Below, piece by piece: positions 8,355 through 17,565 of a stretch of DNA of 64,000 nucleotides. The DNA is taken from positions 372,001-436,000 of the forward strand of contig CAWFOR010000020.1 in assembly GCA_963817485.1 (NCBI GenBank). Direction: 5' to 3'. The notes beneath the pieces are model-generated. The model was given only the letters and a program-made list of their open reading frames with translations, ran no database searches and was not told the origin of the DNA. The stretch is from Hyphomicrobium_A sp963817485. GTDB lineage: Bacteria; Pseudomonadota; Alphaproteobacteria; Rhizobiales; Hyphomicrobiaceae. Positions within the stretch are counted from its first letter, which is position 1, and each line of letters starts with the position of its first letter. The position numbers and the translations under genes are program-made.

Positions 8355-9296
8355 CTACAGCCAGCCGCGCCACTTGAACCACAGTATGGGCACGATGGTG
8401 CTGAGCGCGATCATCGCAAGCCCCCACTGATAGCCCCAGGCCCAGCTCAGCTCCGGCATGTTTTTGAAGTTCATGCCGTAGATGCTGGCCACCAGAGTCG
8501 GCGGGATGCCGACCACCGACACGACCGTCAACACGGTGAAAATATCGTTCTGCTTGGTGTTGATGAGCCCCAGGACCGCGTCGAGGAGAAACTGCACCTT
8601 GTTGGACAGGTGCGTCTCATAGTCGGTGAGCGAGAGAACGTCCGTTTGCGCGGTCTTCAGGCGATCCTGCGTCTCGTGACTGATCCAATCCCGGGGCGGT
8701 GCGGAGACGAACGGGACGATGCGCTGCAGGCCCAGCAGAATATCGCGTATGCGGGAAAGCCGCTCGCCGATGTTGCCGACGTCGATGAGGACGCGGCGCA
8801 AGGCATCGTTGGACGTGCTGGGTAGACGGCGCCGGCCTTTGCGCAGCTTCGGAAAGATGGCGCTTGATGTCGCATCGAGCTCTGCGGCGATCCCCTCCAG
8901 CAGATCGGCGCTCATATCGACCATCGCGTCGATGAGCGTCGCAAATGTCTCGACGCTCGTCGCGCGACCACCGTTCTTGGTGAGCTTTGCTACCGCCGCC
9001 TCGAAGGATCGCAGCGGCGTATAGCGGATGGTGACGAGCAGGTCCTTCGACAGCACAAATCCGAGCGGCGAGGGGGCCTGGTCGAGCGCGTCCGCATGCG
9101 CAACGATCGGCATGCTGAGGTAGAGGATGCCCGTCTCCTCAGAGATGCGGCTCGAAGACTCGATTTCGCTCAGCTCGGCGCGCGTGGGGAGCTGAAGGCC
9201 GTAGCGGGTTTCGACGGAGGCCCTCTCCGCGTCCGTCGGATTGACGAGGTCGAGCCATGTCGGCGCGGCGACGCCGCTCGGATAGGCAGTCAGCAT
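8355..9296 (-). CDS. corA: CorA-family magnesium/divalent cation channel
   Basis: 313 residues. The soluble N-terminal domain is followed near the C-terminus by two membrane helices, the first ending in the CorA signature YGMNF (loop NMPEL) and the second followed by a basic KWRGW tail that is typical of CorA cytoplasmic ends. The upstream region SNKVQFLLDAVLGLIN is the long stalk helix. Start ATG 9296 was chosen because homologous sequence begins here; in-frame codons upstream show no such similarity. Confidence 0.93.
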   Translation of the reverse strand: MLTAYPSGVAAPTWLDLVNPTDAERASVETRYGLQLPTRAELSEIESSSRISEETGILYLSMPIVAHADALDQAPSPLGFVLSKDLLVTIRYTPLRSFEAAVAKLTKNGGRATSVETFATLIDAMVDMSADLLEGIAAELDATSSAIFPKLRKGRRRLPSTSNDALRRVLIDVGNIGERLSRIRDILLGLQRIVPFVSAPPRDWISHETQDRLKTAQTDVLSLTDYETHLSNKVQFLLDAVLGLINTKQNDIFTVLTVVSVVGIPPTLVASIYGMNFKNMPELSWAWGYQWGLAMIALSTIVPILWFKWRGWL

Positions 9297-9379
9297 TGGG
9301 GGGCCTTTTTTCGGTATCCTGAACGGGTCGAGCGGGATGTTCGTTCCGCTGCGGGAGACGTCAAGGGCCGCTGGAGGGA

Positions 9380-9559
9380 TTAGCGCCCCGGAGAGGTGCT
9401 GGGACCACAGTCGCGCCGACCCGAGGACAAACAGTCGAGCACGTCGGAGCTCGCCTTCAAGTCGTGGAAGAGCCACGCCCCTCCGAGCAATATCAACGCC
9501 AGGATGACAAGCGCGATCACGTTCTGCCGCGTGCGGTGTGCTTGCTCACTGTTGTCCAT
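9380..9559 (-). CDS. Small membrane protein
   Basis: 59 residues from ATG 9559 (GGTGGCGG upstream). One transmembrane helix (VIALVILALILLGGAWLF), then a charged region with two cysteines (DCLSSGRRDC). It is divergent from the TPR-SPOR gene. No function known to me. Confidence 0.55.
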   Translation of the reverse strand: MDNSEQAHRTRQNVIALVILALILLGGAWLFHDLKASSDVLDCLSSGRRDCGPSTSPGR

Positions 9560-9693
9560 CGCCGCCACCCACAGGATTGCGCGAGAACTCCCCACCAAAA
9601 TTGCCCAGAAACCGGCCAAAGCCGAGCGGCTGCGCCGAATCACATTACACCTGCGCAAGCGCACCGCCAGCGCCGGACAATGCAAAAGAGCGC

Positions 9694-10680
9694 ATGAGAC
9701 GTCTTCTGGGGGTACTGACGGTCGTGCTGCTGGCTGCGGTCGCAGTCCAGAGCGCTGCGGCGTCGGACGACGCGGCAGAGAAGTCCCTGTCCGTCGGCAT
9801 CAATGCCTATCGCCAGGGCAGCTTCGAAGCCTCCATCGAAGCGTTCACGGAAGCCCTGCAGGGGCATCTCTCCTCGCGCCAGGCCGCCAAGGCCTTCTAC
9901 TATCGCGGGCTGGGCTATCGGGCGCTGGGCAAGCCGGGGCAGGCAATCTCCGACTTCGACGCGGCTATCGCGCAGCCGAACGGGCTGTCGTTCAGCCAGC
10001 TCGCGGACGCGGAGGACAGTCGCACGGCCGCGCAGAAGGAGGCTGGGATCACCGCTCAGGAATCGGTGGTGTCGGCAAAGGCTGAAAGCGGGTCGCCGAT
10101 TCCGGTGAGCCTGCCGCCACCACAGCCGGTTCCGCCGCGACCGCAAAGTTTCCTGACGACAACCTCGATCGATCCGGCCGGGGCCCAGACCGCCGGTCCG
10201 ACTTCGGCCCCAAGCCCGGCCTGGGGCGCCGCGGCGGTCATTCCGCGTCATACAGAGGCTGCAGCGTCGCCCTTTGCGACGCAAGTCCTACCCGATCCCG
10301 CTCAGCGATCGCATTCCGCGACCACAGCGGCGCCATTTGCGACGCAGGTGTTGGCGGCCATCGCTCCGCAGCCTGCACCCGCAGCCGCTCCGCAGCCAGC
10401 CGTCACGGCCGTCCCGCAGTCCGCCGCGGCGGGTGGCATCCGCGTACAGGTGGCGCGCGTGCAGACGCAGAACGAGGCCTACGCGCTCGTCGTGCGCCTG
10501 ATCTCCCAGCACGGCGCGGAGTTCGATCCGAGCATGCTGAAGATCGAGCGCGGGGTCGCTCCCGATGGCAAGACGGTTGCCTATCTCGTGCGCCTCGGCC
10601 CCTTCGCGGATGCCGATCAGGCGCAGAAACGCTGCTTCTCGCTGCGCCGGACCGGGTATGACTGCGTCGTGCAATACTGA
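9694..10680 (+). CDS. TPR and SPOR-domain secreted protein
   Basis: 328 residues. Signal peptide (cleavage near residue 23), then TPR-like helices (SVGINAYRQGSFEASIEAF; YYRGLGYRALGKPGQAISDF), a long Pro/Ala-rich linker with a repeated SPFATQVL/APFATQVL motif, and a C-terminal SPOR domain (GGIRVQVARVQTQNEA ... YLVRLGPFADADQA). SPOR domains bind denuded peptidoglycan at division sites, so this is probably a periplasmic cell-wall-associated protein (inference). Earlier in-frame codons were rejected because the signal peptide starts at 9694. Confidence 0.82.
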   Translation: MRRLLGVLTVVLLAAVAVQSAAASDDAAEKSLSVGINAYRQGSFEASIEAFTEALQGHLSSRQAAKAFYYRGLGYRALGKPGQAISDFDAAIAQPNGLSFSQLADAEDSRTAAQKEAGITAQESVVSAKAESGSPIPVSLPPPQPVPPRPQSFLTTTSIDPAGAQTAGPTSAPSPAWGAAAVIPRHTEAAASPFATQVLPDPAQRSHSATTAAPFATQVLAAIAPQPAPAAAPQPAVTAVPQSAAAGGIRVQVARVQTQNEAYALVVRLISQHGAEFDPSMLKIERGVAPDGKTVAYLVRLGPFADADQAQKRCFSLRRTGYDCVVQY

Positions 10681-10876
10681 AGCTTGGCGCGCGCTGCTTA
10701 GGTCTCGGAGGCAATCGACGCTTAGCATTTATGCAAAGCTTGTCTGTTTTTCGCTCTTGAGCGTTTCCACATTCGTGCTTACGATTTTGGAAAACAAGAA
10801 CACGCGACTTGGGAACGCGCCCCTGGTGGAACCGGCCCACGGTGTGTGGGTTGAGATTGAACCTTTGGGGTGACCG

Positions 10877-11251
10877 ATGCCGCTGACCTTCCGTATCTTC
10901 GCCTCCCTCACGGCTCTGGCGCTGCTAGCGCTGGTGCCCTCCGCGATCCGCGCCGGCGACGGTCCCAATGTGGACGTGCGCTGCATGGCCGAAGGGGACG
11001 ATTGCCGCACGCGCATCATCAGGTTGCCCGACGGCCTGCCCGGCCAGGTCCTGAAATTCGAATACTGCCATGAGGGTGATTGCGACCGCGCCCACCGCGA
11101 GCACTGGGTCACGCACTACCTCGTGCCGCCGCCGGGCGAGCTCTGCCACAACACCGATATCAACGAGGCGCTGCACTGGCTGGAGCAGAACCGGCCGGGC
11201 TGGCTGCTCGCGGGCTGGGGATGCGTGTCGAGCCGGCAACTGCCAGCCTAG
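10877..11251 (+). CDS. Secreted protein with six cysteines, unknown
   Basis: 124 residues with a signal peptide (LTALALLALVPSAIRAG) and cysteines near 36, 43, 64, 69, 90 and 116, suggesting disulfide bonds in the periplasm. Convergent with ccoS, 13 bases away. No family recognised. Confidence 0.62.
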   Translation: MPLTFRIFASLTALALLALVPSAIRAGDGPNVDVRCMAEGDDCRTRIIRLPDGLPGQVLKFEYCHEGDCDRAHREHWVTHYLVPPPGELCHNTDINEALHWLEQNRPGWLLAGWGCVSSRQLPA

Positions 11252-11264
11252 CGGGTCGGATGCT

Positions 11265-11459
11265 CTAGGGCGTTGAGCGTTCCTCTTGGCTCTCGTCGTT
11301 CGCGCGCGGCGGACCGGGCCGCTCGCTATCGGCGATAGCCCTCCAGCTCGCCCCCTCGAGATCCTCAAACTGGCCCGAGCGCAAGGCCCAGAGAAATGCC
11401 GCGAGCCCGAGCAGGCCGAGAAACAGGGCAACCGGAATGAGCCAGACGAGCGCCATCAT
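11265..11459 (-). CDS. ccoS: cbb3 oxidase assembly protein CcoS
   Basis: 64 residues with one N-terminal helix and the CcoS signature GLAAFLWALRSGQFEDLEG. CcoS is needed for cofactor insertion into CcoN. Start overlaps the end of ccoI by four bases (ATGA type), the last gene of the ccoNOQPGHIS operon. Confidence 0.95.
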   Translation of the reverse strand: MMALVWLIPVALFLGLLGLAAFLWALRSGQFEDLEGASWRAIADSERPGPPRANDESQEERSTP

Positions 11460-13693
11460 GGCGCGTTGCCGGCAACCGGTGTTGCGGGGCGCAGAGAAAG
11501 CCGCATCGTGCGCAGCCGCAGCGCGTTCCCCGTCACGGCGATGGATGAAAACGACATGGCGAGCGCCGCAAGCAGCGGCGTGACCAGCCCGGCCATGGCC
11601 AGCGGCACGAACAGCGCATTGTAAGCGAGCGCGATCGCGAAATTCTGCAGGGACATGCGCCGCGCCGCCTGCGCAACCTTGATGGTCTCGATGACGGGGG
11701 TGAGGCGTTCGCCCTGGAAGATGGTGCCCGCGGCTGTCTGGCTGATGTCGGCGGCCGATGCCGGAGAGATGGATGCGTGCCCGGCGGCGAGCGCGGGGGC
11801 GTCGTTCAGGCCGTCGCCGATCATGAGGACCTTGTGGCCTTGCGCCTTCAGAGCGTCGAGACGCGCGATCTTGCCGTCCGGGCGCACGCCGCCATGCACC
11901 GTGTCGATCCCGGTCGCTGCGGCGGCGGCGCTGGCAGCGGCGACTGTGTCGCCTGATAAGAGCTCCACCGCATAGCCCGCGCGCCTGAGCTCGGAAACGA
12001 CCGCGCCCGCATCGGAACGCAGTGCATCCTCGAAGTGGAACGGCACCGGCGCCTCGCCATCGCGGCGATACCAGAGCGTTGCCGGCTCACCGGTCGCTGC
12101 CACACCCACCCAAGCGGCGCTGCCAAGCCGCTCCTCTCCTTGCGCGCTGCGCGCAACAAGCCCCGATCCGGCGATCTCCTCGACGGCGCCGCCGTGCATC
12201 AGCGGGAGGCCGCGAGCCTGCGCTGCCTTGACCAGCGCCTTCGACAGCGGGTGGCGGCTGTTGAGCGCCAGACACGCCGCGCGCCGCAACACATCCTTGT
12301 CGACCGCGTCCGCATCGGTCTGGCGCGGCTCGCCCAGCGTGAGCGTCCCGGTCTTGTCGAGCACGACCGTGTCGACCTCGGCGAGCCGCTCGAGCGCGTC
12401 GGGCGCCTTGACGATGACGCCCGCGGCGAACAGGCGGCTGCTCGCCGCGACCTGCACCGCCGGCACGGCGAGCGCGAGCGCACACGGGCACGTGATGATG
12501 AGCACCGAGATCGCGAACGTGAGCGACTGCTCCCAGCCGGCACCCGCCAACATCCAGCCGATGAAGGTGATGGCGCCGAGCGCGTGCACGGCGGGCGCAT
12601 AGAGGCGGGCGGCGCGGTCGGCGAGGCGCACGTAGCGCCCGCGCGCCTGCTCGGCCGCGTGCATGAGCCGGGCGATTTCGGCAACGAGCGTGCCTTCGTC
12701 GGTCGCGGTCGCGACGACCTCGATGGCGGTCGTCGTGTTGATGGTGCCGGCATGCACCGTCGCGCCCACGCCGGCGAGACGCGGCATCGTCTCCCCGGTG
12801 ATGAGGCTTTCATCGATGTCGCTCGCGCCGGCGACGACGCGGCCATCGACGGGGATGCTCTCGCCGGCGGCGACGAGGACGCGCATGCCGGGGACGAGCT
12901 CGCGCGCGCGCACCCGTGAAGGCCTGCCGTCTTCTCCGATGACGGTGGCGGTCATCGCCTTGAAGCCCATCAAGTTTTCGGCGGCGCCCTTGGCGCGCAC
13001 GCGCACGCTGTCGTCGAGATAGCGGCCGATCAGCAGGAAGAACGTCAGCATGATCGCGGCGTCGAAATACACCTGCTCGCCGCCGGCTATGGTCTGCACG
13101 AGGCTCATGGTCGACGCGAGGATGATCCCGAGCGAGATCGGCACGTCCATGTTGAGCCGCCCGGCGCGGAGGGCTGAGCGCGCGGAGCGGAAGAACGGCT
13201 GCGCGGCATAGAGGATCGCGGGCAGCGCAATCAGCGCCGACAGCCAGTGGAACAGCGACTGCACGGGCGCGTCCATGTCGCTCGCCAGACCGGCCCACAC
13301 CGAGACCGAAAGCAGCATGACGTTGGCCGCGGCAAAGCCCGCGACCGCGAGGCGCCGCAACAGGTCCGCGCTCTGGGCGCGGCCGCTGTCGTCGCTGATC
13401 TGCGTCGCCTCGGCCGCATGGAAGCCGGCGTGCTCCAGCACGGCGGCAAGGGCCTCCGCGTCGGTGCGCCGGGGATCGAACCGCACGGCGACCCGCTTGG
13501 CCGCCAGATTGGCGCGCGCGCTCGCGACGCCTGGCGCGGCAAGCAGCGCCTTCTCCACGGAGGCCATACAGCCTCCGCAGCGCATGTTGGCGACGATGAG
13601 GGTCACGTCACGGGCTTGGCGGGCGGCTGGGGGGACGACTGGGGTTTGGCGGCCGCCGAACGCGGTTGCACCCGCTTTCACGGCTTGATCCAT
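11456..13693 (-). CDS. ccoI: Copper-transporting P1B-ATPase CcoI (FixI)
   Basis: 745 residues. An N-terminal HMA domain with MRCGGCMAS is followed by eight predicted helices with the metal-channel TCPCAL motif, the phosphorylation site DKTGTLT, TGE (SLITGETMP) and the hinge GDGLNDAPA. CcoI-type ATPases export copper for cbb3 oxidase maturation. It overlaps ccoH upstream by 16 bases and ccoS downstream by 4, so it is translated from the same message. Confidence 0.96.
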   Translation of the reverse strand: MDQAVKAGATAFGGRQTPVVPPAARQARDVTLIVANMRCGGCMASVEKALLAAPGVASARANLAAKRVAVRFDPRRTDAEALAAVLEHAGFHAAEATQISDDSGRAQSADLLRRLAVAGFAAANVMLLSVSVWAGLASDMDAPVQSLFHWLSALIALPAILYAAQPFFRSARSALRAGRLNMDVPISLGIILASTMSLVQTIAGGEQVYFDAAIMLTFFLLIGRYLDDSVRVRAKGAAENLMGFKAMTATVIGEDGRPSRVRARELVPGMRVLVAAGESIPVDGRVVAGASDIDESLITGETMPRLAGVGATVHAGTINTTTAIEVVATATDEGTLVAEIARLMHAAEQARGRYVRLADRAARLYAPAVHALGAITFIGWMLAGAGWEQSLTFAISVLIITCPCALALAVPAVQVAASSRLFAAGVIVKAPDALERLAEVDTVVLDKTGTLTLGEPRQTDADAVDKDVLRRAACLALNSRHPLSKALVKAAQARGLPLMHGGAVEEIAGSGLVARSAQGEERLGSAAWVGVAATGEPATLWYRRDGEAPVPFHFEDALRSDAGAVVSELRRAGYAVELLSGDTVAAASAAAAATGIDTVHGGVRPDGKIARLDALKAQGHKVLMIGDGLNDAPALAAGHASISPASAADISQTAAGTIFQGERLTPVIETIKVAQAARRMSLQNFAIALAYNALFVPLAMAGLVTPLLAALAMSFSSIAVTGNALRLRTMRLSLRPATPVAGNAP

Positions 13694-14232
13694 ATCCGTT
13701 CCCTCGCCTCATAAACCTTCTCAGCGGCGGCGCCTGCGCCCTTGCGCGCCTCGATGTCGATGGTCCACCAGCCGGCATCGAGGCCGGCGGCCTCGGCTTC
13801 GTAGGTGCCGGGGCCTGTCTGCGTGAACTCGATCTTGCGATCGAAACGGTCGGTCACGGGGCGCCCGATCTCGCCCGCAATGACGAGCCCCGGCACGGCC
13901 GCGCCCGTCGAATCGTTGAGATCGACGCGTACCCGCTGCGTCTCGGCAACGTAGGCGAGCTTGTCGCGCCAGCCGCGCTGCTCCTGGGCTTCGCCTTCGG
14001 CGATGCGCTGGTTATAGGCGAGCCCCTTGCGATAGGCGTCGGGCGTTTCGAGGCCGCCGAAGGTCGACAGCGCGTCGTAGACCATGATGCCGTTGACGAC
14101 GAAGATCGTCGCGAAGAACCCGATGAAGATGAGAAGCACGTGCCCACCGCGCAATCCGCGCCGCGGGCTTTCTGGAATTGGGCTCCGGCTACTCATGCCC
14201 CAACTCGTGGTCGGACTCATGTTCAGATTCAT
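13678..14232 (-). CDS. ccoH: cbb3 oxidase assembly protein CcoH (FixH)
   Basis: 184 residues from ATG 14232. One N-terminal membrane anchor (LLIFIGFFATIFVVNGIMVY), then the FixH periplasmic domain with YRKGLAYNQRIAE and GPGTYEAEAAGLDAGWW. CcoH stabilises the assembling oxidase. As sequenced its ATG overlaps the ccoG stop as ATGA; if the ccoG frameshift is an error, the overlap would be 44 bases. Confidence 0.92.
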   Translation of the reverse strand: MNLNMSPTTSWGMSSRSPIPESPRRGLRGGHVLLIFIGFFATIFVVNGIMVYDALSTFGGLETPDAYRKGLAYNQRIAEGEAQEQRGWRDKLAYVAETQRVRVDLNDSTGAAVPGLVIAGEIGRPVTDRFDRKIEFTQTGPGTYEAEAAGLDAGWWTIDIEARKGAGAAAEKVYEARERIWIKP

Positions 14233-15746
14233 GCTCGGGACCCCGGAAGGTGGCCTGGTGATAGGTGGTGGCGCCATCGCTCGCGTCGATGATCGCGAAG
14301 CGGAACGGCGTTGCGGCGCCCTTGAGCTCGTCTGTGCTTGGCGGCCGGCACCGTGACGAGCACCTTCAGCGCGCGCAGGTTGTCGGGCACCACCTCGATC
14401 GCCGGCTCGCCGGAGCCGACGCCCACGATCGAGACCTGCGCGCCCTTTAGGCCCTCGGCGGCGAGGCGGAAGGTACGCGCCTCGTGCATCTTGTTGAGGA
14501 TCTTGACGGTAAAGGCATTGCGCAGCGACCCGTCGGAGAGCTGGACGAAGACAGGATTGCGGTCGTGCAGGACGCTCACGTCGAGCACCGAGCGGTTGAG
14601 CCAGGCGCCGAGCATGACCGCACAAACCACGGCGATCAGAGCGGCATAGAGGATGGTGCGCGGGCGCACGATGCGCAGGGGCGCGCGCTCGTGATGGGAG
14701 GCGGCGTCGAGGTTGCGGAAGGTATCGTAGGCGATCAACCCTTGCGGCCGATCGATGCGCTGCATGATGTCGTCGCAGGCGTCGATGCACAGCGCGCACT
14801 GGATGCACTCGAGCTGAACGCCGTTGCGGATGTCGATGCCCATGGGGCAGACCGCCACGCAAGCCTTGCAGTCGATGCAGTCGCCCCGGCCTTCCCAGCT
14901 CTGCCCCTTCTTGTGGGGAGCGCGCGGCTCGCCGCGGTAGCCGCGATAGGAGATGAGCAGCGACTCGCGGTCGAACATCGCGCTCTGGATGCGCGGCCAC
15001 GGGCACATGTAAATGCACACCTGCTCGCGCGCGATGCCGCCGAGGAGATAGGTGGTGGCCGTGAAGACGCCGAGGAAGACGTAGGCGAGTGCCGGCGCAT
15101 CGCCCTCGATGAGCTCGGCGGCGAGCGTCGGGGCATCGCGGAAATAGAAGACGAACGCGCCGCCGGTGGCGACGGCGACGAGCAGCCAGGTGATGTGGGT
15201 TGCCGTTTTCTTCCAGACCTTCTCAAACGTCCAGGGGCCGTTGTCGAGGCGGATGCGGGCGCTGCGGTCTCCCTGCCAGAAGCGCTCCACCACGATCATG
15301 AGATCGGTCCACACCGTCTGTGGGCACGTGTAGCCGCACCACATGCGCCCGGCGACCGCGGTGACGAGAAACAGCCCGAGCGCCGAGATGATCAAGAGCC
15401 CCGTGATGTAGTAGAGTTCCTGCGCCCAGATCTCGATCGGCCCGAAGAACAGCCGCTGGTTGGCGAAGTCGAGGAGGAACGCCTGGTCGGGGAGGCTCGG
15501 GCCGCGGTTCCAGCGGATCCAGGGCAGCAGGTAGTAGATCCCAAGCGTGACCGCCATCACGGCCCACTTGATGTTGCGGAACGTGCCGTGAGCGAGCTTG
15601 GCGTAGATCTTCTCGCGCGACGCATAGGACAGGGCGTTGCGCTCGGCCGGTGTCGAGACCTTGACGTCGACGCGCACGATCCCGGGCGCGGCCTCGGTGG
15701 CCGAGTTGTCAGGCGCGATGTCCGCGGCCCGGTTGATCATGGTCAT
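14229..15746 (-). CDS. ccoG: Cytochrome oxidase accessory iron-sulfur protein CcoG (frameshifted near the end)
   Basis: 505 residues as read. Five membrane helices, a GYTCPQTVW motif, and two ferredoxin-type 4Fe-4S clusters (CIDCKACVAVCP and CIQCALCIDACDD); family role is Cu(II) reduction for cbb3 assembly. After KVLVTVPAAK (about 14340) the frame stops matching the family. The next frame restores a CcoG ending (TPFRFAIIDASDGATTYHQA, FRGP) and stops at 14189 after a His/Glu-rich tail. A single-base indel near 14336-14345 explains this. Intact coordinates would be 14189-15746. Confidence 0.93.
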   Translation of the reverse strand: MTMINRAADIAPDNSATEAAPGIVRVDVKVSTPAERNALSYASREKIYAKLAHGTFRNIKWAVMAVTLGIYYLLPWIRWNRGPSLPDQAFLLDFANQRLFFGPIEIWAQELYYITGLLIISALGLFLVTAVAGRMWCGYTCPQTVWTDLMIVVERFWQGDRSARIRLDNGPWTFEKVWKKTATHITWLLVAVATGGAFVFYFRDAPTLAAELIEGDAPALAYVFLGVFTATTYLLGGIAREQVCIYMCPWPRIQSAMFDRESLLISYRGYRGEPRAPHKKGQSWEGRGDCIDCKACVAVCPMGIDIRNGVQLECIQCALCIDACDDIMQRIDRPQGLIAYDTFRNLDAASHHERAPLRIVRPRTILYAALIAVVCAVMLGAWLNRSVLDVSVLHDRNPVFVQLSDGSLRNAFTVKILNKMHEARTFRLAAEGLKGAQVSIVGVGSGEPAIEVVPDNLRALKVLVTVPAAKHRRAQGRRNAVPLRDHRRERWRHHLSPGHLPGSRA

Positions 15747-15779
15747 TGCTCGACTCCCGCCGCGAAGCCTGTGCGTGTG

Positions 15780-16649
15780 CTACTTGCCGCCACCCAGCGA
15801 GTGGACGTAGGCGGCGAGCATCTTGATCGTCACAGGGTCGAGGCGGCCGTTCCAAAACGGCATCACACCGCCGCGCCCAGTCTCTACCGTCTTCTCGATA
15901 TCGGCAAGCTTGCCGCCGTAGAGCCAGATGCCGTCGGTCAGGTTCGGTGCGCCAAGCTCGGGATTGCCCTTGCCGGCATCGCCGTGACAGACGGCGCAGT
16001 TGTCGGCGAAGATCTTGGTGCCGCGCTCGGCCGCGGCCGCATCCGTGGCCTTGCCCGAGAACGAGAGCACATGCTGGGCCACATCAGCGATCTCGGCCGG
16101 CTTGAGGATGCCGTCGAGGCCGAAGCGCGGCATGGCCGTATCGTGCGTCTCCTTGTGGCCGGAGCGGATGCCGTAGGTGATCGTGCGCTCGATCTGGGCC
16201 GGGCTTCCGCCCCACAGCCAGTCGTCGTCGTTGAGGTTGGGATAGCCGACGCCGCCCTGCGCGCCCTTGCCGTGGCAGGGGCTGCAGTTGTCGCCGAACA
16301 CGGCAGCTCCGCCCGCGATCACGAACGGCATTAACTCCTGGTTCTTCTCGATGTCGTCGAGCGGCATTGCGGCGATCTGCGCGAGGTATTTGCTTTGCGC
16401 AGCCTTGGCGTCGGCGACCTGTCGGTCGACCGCGCCGCGCTGGCTATAGCCGAGGTAGCCCTTGGTGTAGCCGTTGAGCGTCGGCCACGCCGGGTAGACG
16501 ATCCAATAACCGATCGCCCACACGATGCAGGCGTAGAACGTGTACAGCCACCACCGCGGCAGCGGCTTGTTGAGCTCGCGGAGGTCGCCGTCCCAGACGT
16601 GCCCCGTCGTTTCAACCCCCGTGACGCTGTCGATCTCCTTGTTTGTCAT
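15780..16649 (-). CDS. ccoP: cbb3 oxidase diheme subunit CcoP
   Basis: 289 residues. N-terminal anchor helix (WLYTFYACIVWAIGYWIVY), then two cytochrome c domains with CSPCH and CAVCH heme-binding motifs and downstream methionine ligands (TAMPRFG; GGVMPFW). It passes electrons to CcoN. Its ATG overlaps the ccoQ stop as ATGA. Confidence 0.97.
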   Translation of the reverse strand: MTNKEIDSVTGVETTGHVWDGDLRELNKPLPRWWLYTFYACIVWAIGYWIVYPAWPTLNGYTKGYLGYSQRGAVDRQVADAKAAQSKYLAQIAAMPLDDIEKNQELMPFVIAGGAAVFGDNCSPCHGKGAQGGVGYPNLNDDDWLWGGSPAQIERTITYGIRSGHKETHDTAMPRFGLDGILKPAEIADVAQHVLSFSGKATDAAAAERGTKIFADNCAVCHGDAGKGNPELGAPNLTDGIWLYGGKLADIEKTVETGRGGVMPFWNGRLDPVTIKMLAAYVHSLGGGK

Positions 16650-16819
16650 CGGCCGTCTCCCTCCGGCTTGTCGTCGTCATCGAGAGGCAACTGCGCGGCC
16701 TCGTCGAACTTCTTCTTGTTGCCGGGCCAGAACACGTAGGCGACAACGGCGATGAAGAGCGCAAAGAACAGCACCAGGACCACGCTCTGAGAAAGCACAG
16801 ACGCTGCCTCGTAGGTCAT
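16646..16819 (-). CDS. ccoQ: cbb3 oxidase subunit CcoQ
   Basis: 57 residues: a single helix (SVVLVLFFALFIAVVAYVFW) followed by PGNKKKFDEAAQLPLDDDD, the usual FixQ/CcoQ layout. It lies between ccoO (7 bases) and ccoP (4-base overlap). Confidence 0.95.
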   Translation of the reverse strand: MTYEAASVLSQSVVLVLFFALFIAVVAYVFWPGNKKKFDEAAQLPLDDDDKPEGDGR

Positions 16820-16826
16820 GGCTGCC

Positions 16827-17555
16827 TCAGCGAAGGTTGGGTCCGGCCGCGTCGAACTTGGCGAAATCGACGAGCGTACCGAGCATCTGCAGATAGGCGA
16901 TCAACGCGTCGAGCTCGCTCGGCTCCGGGTTCTGGCTGCCGTCGAACTTGCGCACCTGCGCCTTCGGGTAGCGCGCGACGAGCTCCTTCGCCTCCTTGGT
17001 GTCGGGCGAGACCTGGGCGTTGAGATCGGCCTGCGCCTTGGCGATCATCTCGTCGGTGTAGGGAACGCCCGTCAGCCGCAACGCACGCAGGTGATCGGCG
17101 ATGTCGGGATAGTCGAGCTTGCGCTGGGCGAGGAACGGATAGCCCGGCATGATCGACTCCGGCACCACCGAGCGCGGGTCGTGCATGTGCGCGACGTGCC
17201 AGCCGTCGGAGTACTTGCCGCCGACGCGGGCGAGGTCGGGGCCGGTGCGCTTCGATCCCCACTGGAAGGGATGATCGTACATGCTCTCGGCGGCGAGACT
17301 GTAGTGGCCGTAGCGCTCCACCTCGTCGCGCAGCGAGCGGATCATCTGGCTGTGGCAATTGTAGCAGCCCTCGCGGAGGTAGATGTCGCGGCCTGCCAGC
17401 TCGAGCGGCGAGTAGGGACGCATGCCCTGCACCTTCTCGATCGTCGAGTTGAGCAGGAACAGCGGCGCGATCTCCACGAGGCCGCCGATCGACACGACGA
17501 CCAGGATGCCGATCAGGAGGACGATCGAGTTCTTCTCAAAAAATCCGTGGTTCAT
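16827..17555 (-). CDS. ccoO: cbb3 oxidase monoheme subunit CcoO
   Basis: 242 residues from ATG 17555. N-terminal anchor, then REGCYNCHSQMIR, the CcoO heme motif, with WGSKRTGPDLARVGGKYSD and a Met ligand in VPESIMPGYPF. A start 36 bases upstream is possible but lies within the ccoN end region. Second gene of the operon, 10 bases after ccoN. Confidence 0.97.
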   Translation of the reverse strand: MNHGFFEKNSIVLLIGILVVVSIGGLVEIAPLFLLNSTIEKVQGMRPYSPLELAGRDIYLREGCYNCHSQMIRSLRDEVERYGHYSLAAESMYDHPFQWGSKRTGPDLARVGGKYSDGWHVAHMHDPRSVVPESIMPGYPFLAQRKLDYPDIADHLRALRLTGVPYTDEMIAKAQADLNAQVSPDTKEAKELVARYPKAQVRKFDGSQNPEPSELDALIAYLQMLGTLVDFAKFDAAGPNLR

Positions 17556-17565
17556 GATCGCCCCC

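Noticed and set aside
14484..16334. A 616-codon open frame on the plus strand
   Set aside because: Antisense of ccoG and ccoP; composition is typical of antisense GC-rich frames.
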